A DNA stretch of 32,366 nucleotides, taken from assembly GCA_030917845.1 (NCBI GenBank), contig JAUPTY010000006.1, positions 1 to 32,366 of the forward strand, in the 5' to 3' direction. Source of the stretch: Actinomycetota bacterium. GTDB taxonomy: Bacteria > Actinomycetota > Thermoleophilia > Solirubrobacterales > 70-9. A model generated the notes under the pieces. It saw nothing but the letters and a program-made list of their open reading frames with translations. It was not told the origin of the DNA and did no database searches. Within the stretch, counting starts at the first letter, position 1; the number at the start of each line of letters is the position of its first letter. Positions 9,077 to 17,433 of this stretch are shown one piece after another. Position numbers and translations under genes: made by a program.

Positions 9077-10495
9077 TCAGTCCGAAGACAGCTTCAGGCG
9101 GGCGATTTCGATCCGCGCGAGCGTTTCCTCACGGCCGAGAGCTGCAACTGATTCGAAGATGCCGGGTGAGATCGTGGTCCCGGTGATCGCGACTCTGATC
9201 GGCTGGAACACCTTGCCGGCGCCGAGCTCAAGTTTCTCCGGGAGTGGCTCCAGCGCGGTCTCGACAGCCACGCTGGTGAACCCGTCAGCGTTCGGCCCGT
9301 CTTCGCTCGCGGCCACCTCGAACAATGCGGCCTCGACTTCGGTCAGGACCCGGTCAGCATCAGCCTTCATCACCTTGCGCCAGGCTTTCTCATCCTGGAC
9401 CGGGGGCTCAAACAGAAAACGGATCAAGGGCCAGACTTCCTGGAGCGTCTGGGCCTTCTCCTGGACTATTTCGCAACCGAACTCAAACCGGCTCTCGTTG
9501 AGAGGCCGCCCAGAAGTCTCCGCCTCGACGAAAGCCCGGACCGCGGTCCGGTACTCATCAAGCGGCATGTCTCGCATGTAGCGGCCGTTCATCCAGCGCA
9601 GCTTCTTCTCGTCGAAGACCGCGGATGACTTGCCCACATCCTCGGGCCGGAACCGGCTGACCAGATCCTCGGTAGAGAGCAGAGTTTCGTCGTCTCCCGG
9701 CCCCCAGCCGAGCAACGCGATGTAGTTGCGAATCGCTTCGGGCAGATAGCCGGCGTCGCGGAGTTCCTGGACCGAGGCTGCCCCGTGACGCTTCGAGAGC
9801 TTCTTGCCGTCCGGTCCGTGAAGCAGCGGCACGTGGGCGTACCGTGGCGGGTCGGTACCGAGAGCTTCGAAGACCAGCAACTGCTTGGGGGTGTTTGAAA
9901 GGTGATCGTCGCCACGGATCACTTCGGTGATGCCCATGTCGGCGTCATCCACCGCGACAGCGAAGTTGTAAAGCACGGAGCCGTCACCGCGGGCGATCAC
10001 GAAGTCGTCGTAGCTGCGGTTCGGGAACCTCACTTCGCCGCGGATGAGATCGTCGACGACGGTGTCGCCGTCATCGGGAACCCGCAGCCGTACAGCTCCG
10101 ACGCCATCCGCAGAAGGACTTCCCCGGTAACCGCGGTCCACCCCGTGTTCGGCCTTCCAGGCCTTCACATCATCAGCAGTAGCTGAATCCCGGTAGGCAG
10201 CGCCTGACTCGAGCAGCTGCTCCAGCGCCGCCGAGTGTGCCTCGGCCCGGCCAACCTGGGAGATCGGCCCCTCATCCCAGTCGAGTCCGAGCCAGCGCAG
10301 CGCATCAAGGATCTGCCCCACGTTCTCGGGAGTCGACCGCTCGAGATCGGTGTCCTCGATCCGCAGGACCAGCTCTCCCCCGCTGTGACGAGCCGCAAGC
10401 CAGTTGTAGAGCGCGGTCCGCGCCCCGCCGATGTGCAGGGCACCGGTAGGCGAAGGGGCAAATCTGACTCGGAGGTCGCTCTCGCTGGTGCTCAT
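9077..10495 (-). CDS. gltX: Glutamyl-tRNA synthetase (class I)
   Basis: VRFAPSPTGALHIGGARTALYNWL (HIGH motif), LRIEDTDLERS, KKLSKRHGAASV (KMSKS-like). Confidence 0.96.
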   Translation of the reverse strand: MSTSESDLRVRFAPSPTGALHIGGARTALYNWLAARHSGGELVLRIEDTDLERSTPENVGQILDALRWLGLDWDEGPISQVGRAEAHSAALEQLLESGAAYRDSATADDVKAWKAEHGVDRGYRGSPSADGVGAVRLRVPDDGDTVVDDLIRGEVRFPNRSYDDFVIARGDGSVLYNFAVAVDDADMGITEVIRGDDHLSNTPKQLLVFEALGTDPPRYAHVPLLHGPDGKKLSKRHGAASVQELRDAGYLPEAIRNYIALLGWGPGDDETLLSTEDLVSRFRPEDVGKSSAVFDEKKLRWMNGRYMRDMPLDEYRTAVRAFVEAETSGRPLNESRFEFGCEIVQEKAQTLQEVWPLIRFLFEPPVQDEKAWRKVMKADADRVLTEVEAALFEVAASEDGPNADGFTSVAVETALEPLPEKLELGAGKVFQPIRVAITGTTISPGIFESVAALGREETLARIEIARLKLSSD

Positions 10496-10633
10496 CCCGG
10501 TTCATGTTTCCACAGCGGGAGTCAGCAGGGTTTTCGCAGGTAGATCCGTGTAAAGGCTCATCATCCAATCTGTATGAACGGATATGGACGGACAGCGGAT
10601 AGGTTTGCCGCAACCGATTCCCGAAGGAGACAG

Positions 10634-12028
10634 ATGAAGCCGTCAGAGCCAACACCCCAGCAGAAGCTGAACCCCGAGCAGGACGAGATGATGGTGGAGA
10701 GCTTCTTCACCCGGCCGGCCCCGGATCACAAGATTCCCGAGGTGGGTGTCATCCCGCGAGCCGCCTACAACATGGTCGCGTCTGAGATGGAGCTCGACGG
10801 TGATCCGAACAAGAACCTGGCGACCTTCGTTACCACCTGGATGGAGCCCGAAGCCCGGCTCGTGATCCAGGACAGCCTCCACAAGAACTACATCGACCAC
10901 GCCGAGTACCCGCGCACCGCGGAGATCTCGAAGCGCTGCGTCAGGATGATCCACGACCTTTTCAACGGCCCCGAGGGCCAGGACGCTCCCGGAACTGCCT
11001 GTGCGGGCTCCTCCGAGGCGGTCATGCTCGGCGCCCTTTCGATGAAGTGGAATTGGAAGAACCGCCAGAAAAAGGCCGGCAAGGACACAACCCGGCCGAA
11101 CCTGGTCTACGGATCGGATGTTCATGTGGTCTGGGACAAGTTCTGCCGTTACTTTGATGTCGAGCCGCGGAACATCCCTATCCCCAAGGGCAAGACGGTG
11201 ATGGGACCGGACGACTTCCGCGAGCACATCGACGAGAACACGATCGGCGTTGTCGGTGTCGTCGGAACCACCTTTACCGGACAGTGCGACGACGTGGTTG
11301 GCATTGACCGGATGCTGACCGAGCTAAAGGGCAAAGGTCTCGAGGTGCCGATGCACATCGATGGTGCCTCTGGAGGATTCGTCTTCCCGTTCTCACATCC
11401 CGACTTCGAATGGGACTTCCGGCTCGATTCGGTCGTCTCGATCAACGTTTCGGGACACAAGTTCGGTCTGGTCTACCCCGGCATCGGCTGGCTGATTACC
11501 CGGACCGATGCCCAGGTCCCTGAAGAACTGATCTTCTACGAGGACTATCTGGGAGAGAAGGACGCGACGTTTACTCTGAACTTTTCGGGTAGCTCGTCGT
11601 TCGTCCTGGCCCAGTACTACCAGTTCCTCCGCCTCGGGCACTCGGGATACAGCTCGGTGGTCCGGGCGATGACCAAGAACCGCGAGGCGCTCGCCGAACG
11701 GCTTCGCGAGATGGATGCTCTCACGGTCTACGACGACGACAGCCCGACCCTTCCGCTACTGATCGCCAAGACGAATGACAACGAACCGTTCGACAGTAAC
11801 GACCTGGTCGGTGAACTCGCCCGTCGGCGCGGTTGGCTGGTGCCCGCCTACCAAATGCCAGCGAACAACGAGAACGACAGGATCATGCGGATGCTGGTCA
11901 AGTTCAACCAGACCAGAGAGCTGGTCGACGCCCTCTGTGACGACTTCCAGAACTCGATCGCCTACCTGCGCAAGAGGGGCGAAGGAAAGGCCGAGAGCCC
12001 GCCGGTCCACTCGGGCCACGGCTACTAG
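10634..12028 (+). CDS. gadB: Glutamate decarboxylase, PLP-dependent; start at 10634 preferred over 10574
   Basis: IDGASGGFVFPF, SVVSINVSGHKFGLVYPGIGWLITR (PLP Lys), GTTFTGQCDDV; AAGGAG just upstream of ATG 10634. Confidence 0.93.
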   Translation: MKPSEPTPQQKLNPEQDEMMVESFFTRPAPDHKIPEVGVIPRAAYNMVASEMELDGDPNKNLATFVTTWMEPEARLVIQDSLHKNYIDHAEYPRTAEISKRCVRMIHDLFNGPEGQDAPGTACAGSSEAVMLGALSMKWNWKNRQKKAGKDTTRPNLVYGSDVHVVWDKFCRYFDVEPRNIPIPKGKTVMGPDDFREHIDENTIGVVGVVGTTFTGQCDDVVGIDRMLTELKGKGLEVPMHIDGASGGFVFPFSHPDFEWDFRLDSVVSINVSGHKFGLVYPGIGWLITRTDAQVPEELIFYEDYLGEKDATFTLNFSGSSSFVLAQYYQFLRLGHSGYSSVVRAMTKNREALAERLREMDALTVYDDDSPTLPLLIAKTNDNEPFDSNDLVGELARRRGWLVPAYQMPANNENDRIMRMLVKFNQTRELVDALCDDFQNSIAYLRKRGEGKAESPPVHSGHGY

Positions 12029-12095
12029 CCAGAACCCCCGCGAACCGACCCCGGGACCGCCGCTTCTCCCCCTTCCAGAGCTTGTGGTCGCGCCG

Positions 12096-12201
12096 GGGAT
12101 CGGGTTGCCCTTCCAAAGATGGCCCACCCGTCGCGGTTGCGATCGGTCGCTCCACGTCCGAGCAGTAATCGGAAGCCACTTTGGAAGGGCGCCCCGACCC
12201 C
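12096..12201. repeat. Long imperfect inverted repeat, 28/27-nt arms around a 51-nt centre; potential structured RNA or miniature element
   Basis: Left GGGATCGGGTTGCCCTTCCAAAGATGGC (12096-12123), right GCCACTTTGGAAGGGCGCCCCGACCCC (12175-12201): core 12-bp perfect stem GCCCTTCCAAAG/CTTTGGAAGGGC plus flanking 4-, 5- and 3-bp stems. Confidence 0.85.
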
Positions 12202-12245
12202 ACGGCTACCCCAACGAGTCGCAGGTCCGTACGACCAGTGGCGGA

Positions 12246-12280
12246 GTCCGATCATCCATTCATGGATGTCGTGATCGGAC
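12246..12280. repeat. Nested palindrome/hairpin
   Basis: GTCCGATCA...TGATCGGAC (9/9) enclosing CATCCAT-TC-ATGGATG. Confidence 0.8.
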
Positions 12281-12373
12281 GGGTTGAACATGGAGGCGGA
12301 GCGAAGCTCGCCGACTGCAGTTAAGCCCGGAATAGCGTCGACAAACCTTCGAGCGTTGACGCCGGCAGCGTCA

Positions 12374-12400
12374 CCCTGGTGGTTCCTGGCACCACCCGGG
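12374..12400. repeat. Hairpin CCC-t-GGTGGT-tcctggc-ACCACC-c-GGG
   Basis: 9 complementary pairs with one internal mismatch, read directly. Confidence 0.6.
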
Positions 12401-12410
12401 GGCAGCAGCC

Positions 12411-12447
12411 AACAAAAAGAAAGGGCGGCCCGTGAGGGCCGCCCTTT
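12411..12447 (-). terminator. Rho-independent terminator of the acyl-CoA dehydrogenase gene
   Basis: Perfect 12-bp stem AAAGGGCGGCCC-GTGA-GGGCCGCCCTTT; A-rich flank (aacaaaaaga) on + gives a U-tract on the minus transcript; 26 nt past the stop. Confidence 0.92.
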
Positions 12448-12473
12448 CGACGTAACGGTTCGCTGCTGCGCGG

Positions 12474-13736
12474 CTACTTGATCTTGACGCCTGAAATGCT
12501 GCGCGAGATGACGAGCCGCTGAATCTCCGAGGTGCCCTCGAAGATGTCGTAGATCTTCGCGTCGCGGTGCATCCGCTCGACCGGGAACTCACGGGTGTAG
12601 CCGTTGCCGCCGAGGATCTGGATCGCACGTTCAGTGGCCCAGGTGGCGACTTCGCCGGCCTTGAGCTTGGACATGGAGCCTTCCGCCTTGGTGAACGGGA
12701 CCTGGTTGCGGCCCATCCATGAGGCGCGCCAGACGAGCAGTCGGGCGGCGTCGATTTCGAGGGCCATGTTGGCGAGGGTGAAGGCGATCGCCTGGTTCTC
12801 GATGATCGCGCGGCCGAACTGGACCCGGTCCTTGGCGTACTGGAGGGCGTACTCGTAAGCGGCGCGGGCGATACCGATGGCCTGGGCTCCAACGATCGGC
12901 CGTGAGGCCTCGAAGGTCGCCATGGCGGCCTGCTGCTTGCCCTTCTTGCCTTCGCGGACGCGGGCGAGACGCTCGTCGAGCTTCTCCTTGCCGCCGAGCA
13001 GGCAGTTGCCGGGAACGCGGCAGTCGTCGAGGTGGACGTCAGCGGTGTGGGAAGCGCGGATGCCGAGCTTCTTGACCTTGGCGCCCTGCGAGCAGCCGGG
13101 GGTGTTCGGCGGAATGATGAAGGCAGCGTGGCCGCGTGAGCCGAGCTCGCGGTCAACGGATGCGATCACGACGTGAACATTGGCGATGCCGCCGTTGGTG
13201 GCCCATGCCTTCTGACCGTTGATCACCCATTCGTCCTTGGCCTCGTCGTACTTGGCGTTGGTCCGGACGCCCGAGACGTCGGAGCCGGCGTCAGGCTCGG
13301 AAGCGCAGAACGCCGCGATCTTGACGTCATCCTCGGTGCCGTAGCACTGCGGGACCCATTCGCCCATCTGTTCGGGTGTGCCCTGGCCGAAGATCGAGGC
13401 AACGGCGAGGCCTGTGCCCTGGATCGCCATGCCGAGTCCGGCATCGCCCCAGAACAGTTCCTCATTGACGAGCGGCAGGCTGAGGCCGGTCGGATCGGCG
13501 AAGAACTGCGCGGTACCCTCGAAACCGTAGAGGCCGATCTTGGCGGCCTCCTGCACGATCTCCCAAGGGAACTCCTCGCGTTCATCCCATTCGTGGGCGG
13601 CGGGGCGCATTACGTTCTCGGCAAAGCCGTGTACCCACTCCTGGATGTCCTTCTGATCCTGATTCAGCTCGAGGCTGAACTTGGCTTCCGAAGACTCGTC
13701 CACCGTGGTTTCTTCTGAAGATTCTGTAGCAGTCAT
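12474..13736 (-). CDS. Acyl-CoA dehydrogenase family protein
   Basis: AAFCASEPDAGSDVSGVRTNA, DEWVINGQKAWATNGGIA, QILGGNGYTREFPVERMHRDAKIYDIFEGTSEIQRLVISR (catalytic Glu in FEGTSEIQ). Confidence 0.94.
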   Translation of the reverse strand: MTATESSEETTVDESSEAKFSLELNQDQKDIQEWVHGFAENVMRPAAHEWDEREEFPWEIVQEAAKIGLYGFEGTAQFFADPTGLSLPLVNEELFWGDAGLGMAIQGTGLAVASIFGQGTPEQMGEWVPQCYGTEDDVKIAAFCASEPDAGSDVSGVRTNAKYDEAKDEWVINGQKAWATNGGIANVHVVIASVDRELGSRGHAAFIIPPNTPGCSQGAKVKKLGIRASHTADVHLDDCRVPGNCLLGGKEKLDERLARVREGKKGKQQAAMATFEASRPIVGAQAIGIARAAYEYALQYAKDRVQFGRAIIENQAIAFTLANMALEIDAARLLVWRASWMGRNQVPFTKAEGSMSKLKAGEVATWATERAIQILGGNGYTREFPVERMHRDAKIYDIFEGTSEIQRLVISRSISGVKIK

Positions 13737-13802
13737 GGACCGAATGTTACACGGATCGATGACATCGTTCTGTGACCGGTGGCACGGGGCCGATACAGCT
13801 GC

Positions 13803-16800
13803 TCAGGCGGCGCGAACTGCGGTGCCTTCACCGAAGAGCTGGTCAATCTCGGTCAACAGCCCGGGTGAGCGCCGTACCCGGTAATCGGGACCGAGCTTGA
13901 GTCGATGCTGGCGGTCGGCACCGATAACCACGACGACATCCGAATCGCCCTGATGCTGACCGAAAACGGACTTCATTTCCTCCAGCGTGTCGAGCGACAT
14001 CTGGTCCGGAGTCACCTTGACCACAAAAGGCTCGTTCTTTTTTTCGTAGACCTCTTTGGCCTTCTCAATCTGGGCTTCTGTCGGATTGAAGATCTCGGCG
14101 TCGCGGACCCTCAGCTTGGCCCCCTCTTCCGACTGGTCGATGGACCCCTTCACCATGACGACTTCATCGAGCTGAACCAGGCGCTGCTTCTCCGAGCCGT
14201 CGAGGTCGAAGAGCATCACTTCGATGTCAGTCTCGATGTCGCTGAGAGTGGCGAAGGCGATGTTCTTGCCGGCCCGGCTTCGGAGCTTCTTGTACTGCGT
14301 GACCAGCCCGCCGACCTTGACCCTGGAGCCGTCACTCTGGTTCTTGAGATCAGCAAGCCGGCAGTCGGCCTCGGCGAGGATCGCTTCCCGCAGGCCGTCC
14401 AGCGGATGGGACGAAAGGAAAGTCCCCATCGTCTCCTTCTCGAGGGCAAGCAGTTCCTTGGGCTCGAACTCGGCCTCGCTGATCGGTTCGTGCGATCCGC
14501 TCGTCCCCCCGGCATCTGCTCCATCGAGACTGAAAATCGATTCCTGCCCCATCATGGCGTCGGATTGGAACTTTGCTCCTGCGGCCGCCGCATCGGCCAC
14601 CCTTTCCAGCATCCCCCGGCGGGAACCGGGAAGGGAATCGAAGGCCCCGCATTTGACCAGACACTCGACCGCCCGCTTGTTCACGGACCGGTTGTCAACC
14701 CGCTCGCAGAAATCCCAGAGTGACTCGAAAGGTGCCTCCTCCCGGGCCCGGATGATCGCCGCCACTGCGGAGTTTCCGACGTTCTTCACGGCGTCCAGAC
14801 CGAACCGGATGTCGGTGCCGTCGACCACGAAGCTGTGGTCGGAAATGTTCACATCCGGCGGCAACACCTGGATTCCCATTGACGAGCAGTGGCTGACGAA
14901 GAAGGGCACCTTGTCTTTGGTGCTCATTACCGAGGAGATCACGGCCGCCATGTATTCGGCGGGATAGTTCGCCTTCAGGTAAGCGGTCCGGTAGGCGATC
15001 AGGGCATAGCAGGCGGCATGCGACTTGTTGAACGAGTAATCGGCTGCAGCCTCGTTGGTGCTCCAGAGGAAGGCCGCGAGAGTCGGTTCGGTTCCGGATC
15101 TGGCCAGCCCCTCCATGAACTTCGGCTTCATTTCGGCCATCATTTCGCGCTTCTTCTTGCCGATCGCCTTGCGCAGATCGTCGGCTTCAGAAGGTGAGAA
15201 GCCGGCCATGTCCTTTGCCACGGCCATCAATTGCTCCTGGTAGAGGAAGCAGCCGTAGGTCGATTCTGTGATCTCCTTCAGCCGCTCGTCGCTGTACTCG
15301 ACAGACTGGGGATCGTTCTTGCCTTTCGCGTACTTGGGAATCTCGCTCATCGCGCCGGGCCGGTAGAGCGATACCAGCGCGGTGATGTCATCGAACACGG
15401 TCGGCACTACCTTCCGCATCGCCTCCCTCATGCCATCGGATTCGAGCTGGAAGACCCCGACCGAGTCACCTCTGCCCAGCATCTCGAAAGTGACCGGATC
15501 GTCAAGCGGGATCTCGCCGATGTCTATCTCCACTCCGCGCGAGCGTTTGATGATGTCAACCGCATCATCGATCACGTCGAGGTTCCGCAGGCCGAGGAAG
15601 TCCATCTTCAACAGGCCGATCTCCTCGATCGGATTCATCGAGTACTGGGTCACGGTCTTGTACTGCTTGACCGCTTTGCCGTCCTCACCCGTGGCCGGGC
15701 CGGCCGACTTGTCCTCAACCAGCTGAAGGGGCACGATCTCCTTCAACGGACGACCCGAGATCACGACCGCAGCGGCGTGAATCGAGGTGTTGCGGATCTT
15801 GCCCTCGAGGCCACGGGCGGTGTCGATGATCTTCGCCGCGTCGGCGTCCGAATCGTAGGTTTTCCGCAGATCCTGGCCGTCCCTGAGGCATTCCTCGAAG
15901 GAGGGCGACCTGCCCATGATCGGTTCCGGGATCTCCTTGGCGAGCCGGTCGCCCGTCGCGTAGTCGAAGCCGTGAACCCTTGCCGCGTCACGCACTGCAG
16001 CCCGCGGAGCCATCTTGCCGAAGGTGATGATCTGGGCGACCGAGTCCGACCCGTACTTCTCGGTCACGTACTGAATCATCCGGTCCCGTCCGCGAACCGA
16101 GAAGTCGATGTCGATATCCGGCATCGACTTGCGGCCGGGGTTGAGAAACCGCTCGAAAAGCAGATCGTGCTCGACCGGATCGAGGTCGGTGATGCCGAGT
16201 GAGTACGAAACGATCGAACCGGCGGCCGAACCGCGGCCAGGTCCAACTGCAATGCCGTTCTCCTTGGCGTAGTGAACGAAATCCCAGACGATCAGGAAGT
16301 AAGACGGAAAACCCATGTCCTCGATCACCCCGAGTTCGAACTCCATCCGCTCCCGGGCTTCTGCCGGAACCGGGTTTCCGTAACGTTCCTTCAGCCCTTC
16401 CTCGGCCAGCCGGCGCAACATCTCCGGCTCGGACTCACCGTTCTCGGTCGGGAACGAAGGCAGAAGGATCTGACCCAGCGGGATCTCGACATCGGTCCGG
16501 TCAGCGATCTCGATCGTCGAGGGAATTGCCTCCGGCCACTCGGCGAAAGCCGCGTGCATTTCCTCAGCGTCCTTGAGGTAGAACTCGTTCGTCTCGAACC
16601 GCATCTTCGGGTCGTCGAGCGTCGACTTGGTCTGGACGCAGAGCAGCGCGGTGTGGTTGTTGTGGTCCTCCCGCCGCAGATAGTGAACATCGGCGGTGCC
16701 AACCAGCGGCCGCCCGACCTCACGGGCGATCCTCGCGATCTCCTCGTTGGCCTTGTCCTGATCGGCGATCCCGTTCTTCTGAACCTCCAGGTACACCTGC

Positions 16801-17327
16801 TCCGGGCCGAAGACCTGAATCAACTGGTCGAGATGCTCACGGGCCTCGTCGGGACGGTCCTCGACCAGCCGTCTCACGAAACGTGCCTGCAGGCAGCCGG
16901 TCAGGACGATCACGCCCTCCGAATGACTTTCCAGGAGTTCCATGTCCACGTTCGCCTTGCCGCGGTGATAGCCCTGGAGGAAACCTTCCGAAGAAAGAGC
17001 GACGAGGTTGCGGAAGCCGGTGTTGTTCTCGGCCAGCAGGGTCAGGTGGTTCCGCTCGTACTTGCCACCAGCCTTTGTCGCGACGCGGTCATCGACAAAG
17101 TAGGCCTCGATCCCGAGGATCGGCTTGAGATCGTTGTTCCGGCAGGCCTTGTACATGTCAAGGGCGCCGTTCATGACACCGTGGTCGGTCAGGGCCAGGG
17201 CGGGCATCTCAAGCTCCGCCGCGCGAGCCGCCATCTCCTTGATGTTGCAGGCGCCATCCAGCACTGAATGCTCGCTGTGAACATGCAGGTGGGCTACTGG
17301 TCCTTTACTGGAAACGCCTGAACTCAT
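13803..17327 (-). CDS. dnaE: DNA polymerase III subunit alpha
   Basis: PHP domain (AHLHVHSEHSVLDGA), GPGRGSAAGSIVSYSLGITDLDP, PDIDIDFSVRGRDRMIQYV, FLYQEQLM, SFNKSHAACYALIAYRTAYLKANYP. Confidence 0.97.
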   Translation of the reverse strand: MSSGVSSKGPVAHLHVHSEHSVLDGACNIKEMAARAAELEMPALALTDHGVMNGALDMYKACRNNDLKPILGIEAYFVDDRVATKAGGKYERNHLTLLAENNTGFRNLVALSSEGFLQGYHRGKANVDMELLESHSEGVIVLTGCLQARFVRRLVEDRPDEAREHLDQLIQVFGPEQVYLEVQKNGIADQDKANEEIARIAREVGRPLVGTADVHYLRREDHNNHTALLCVQTKSTLDDPKMRFETNEFYLKDAEEMHAAFAEWPEAIPSTIEIADRTDVEIPLGQILLPSFPTENGESEPEMLRRLAEEGLKERYGNPVPAEARERMEFELGVIEDMGFPSYFLIVWDFVHYAKENGIAVGPGRGSAAGSIVSYSLGITDLDPVEHDLLFERFLNPGRKSMPDIDIDFSVRGRDRMIQYVTEKYGSDSVAQIITFGKMAPRAAVRDAARVHGFDYATGDRLAKEIPEPIMGRSPSFEECLRDGQDLRKTYDSDADAAKIIDTARGLEGKIRNTSIHAAAVVISGRPLKEIVPLQLVEDKSAGPATGEDGKAVKQYKTVTQYSMNPIEEIGLLKMDFLGLRNLDVIDDAVDIIKRSRGVEIDIGEIPLDDPVTFEMLGRGDSVGVFQLESDGMREAMRKVVPTVFDDITALVSLYRPGAMSEIPKYAKGKNDPQSVEYSDERLKEITESTYGCFLYQEQLMAVAKDMAGFSPSEADDLRKAIGKKKREMMAEMKPKFMEGLARSGTEPTLAAFLWSTNEAAADYSFNKSHAACYALIAYRTAYLKANYPAEYMAAVISSVMSTKDKVPFFVSHCSSMGIQVLPPDVNISDHSFVVDGTDIRFGLDAVKNVGNSAVAAIIRAREEAPFESLWDFCERVDNRSVNKRAVECLVKCGAFDSLPGSRRGMLERVADAAAAGAKFQSDAMMGQESIFSLDGADAGGTSGSHEPISEAEFEPKELLALEKETMGTFLSSHPLDGLREAILAEADCRLADLKNQSDGSRVKVGGLVTQYKKLRSRAGKNIAFATLSDIETDIEVMLFDLDGSEKQRLVQLDEVVMVKGSIDQSEEGAKLRVRDAEIFNPTEAQIEKAKEVYEKKNEPFVVKVTPDQMSLDTLEEMKSVFGQHQGDSDVVVVIGADRQHRLKLGPDYRVRRSPGLLTEIDQLFGEGTAVRAA

Positions 17328-17433
17328 CGGCCGTCCATGATGGCAACTCAGGTGGACGCCACGCTCGTCGTTTCAGGCCCGCCCGGCGACCATTTCCCGC
17401 AAGGTGCGGAAAGCTCCGCGCCAGCTCAGGGGT

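Noticed and set aside
10574-10633. Track start of glutamate decarboxylase at 10574
   Set aside because: ATG at 10634 has a clear AAGGAG ribosome-binding site; the upstream 20 residues look like leader sequence.
12371-13156. 261-aa minus ORF rich in Ser/Arg/Pro overlapping the acyl-CoA dehydrogenase
   Set aside because: Alternate frame of a clearly real gene; low-complexity translation and it runs through the terminator.
15231-16202. Long plus-strand ORF (323 aa) antisense to dnaE, and similar long antisense ORFs at 16272-17267, 20269-21195, 24078-24938, 25156-26097 and 26510-27439
   Set aside because: High-GC shadow ORFs opposite well-supported genes; no recognisable motifs and composition typical of reverse-complement frames.
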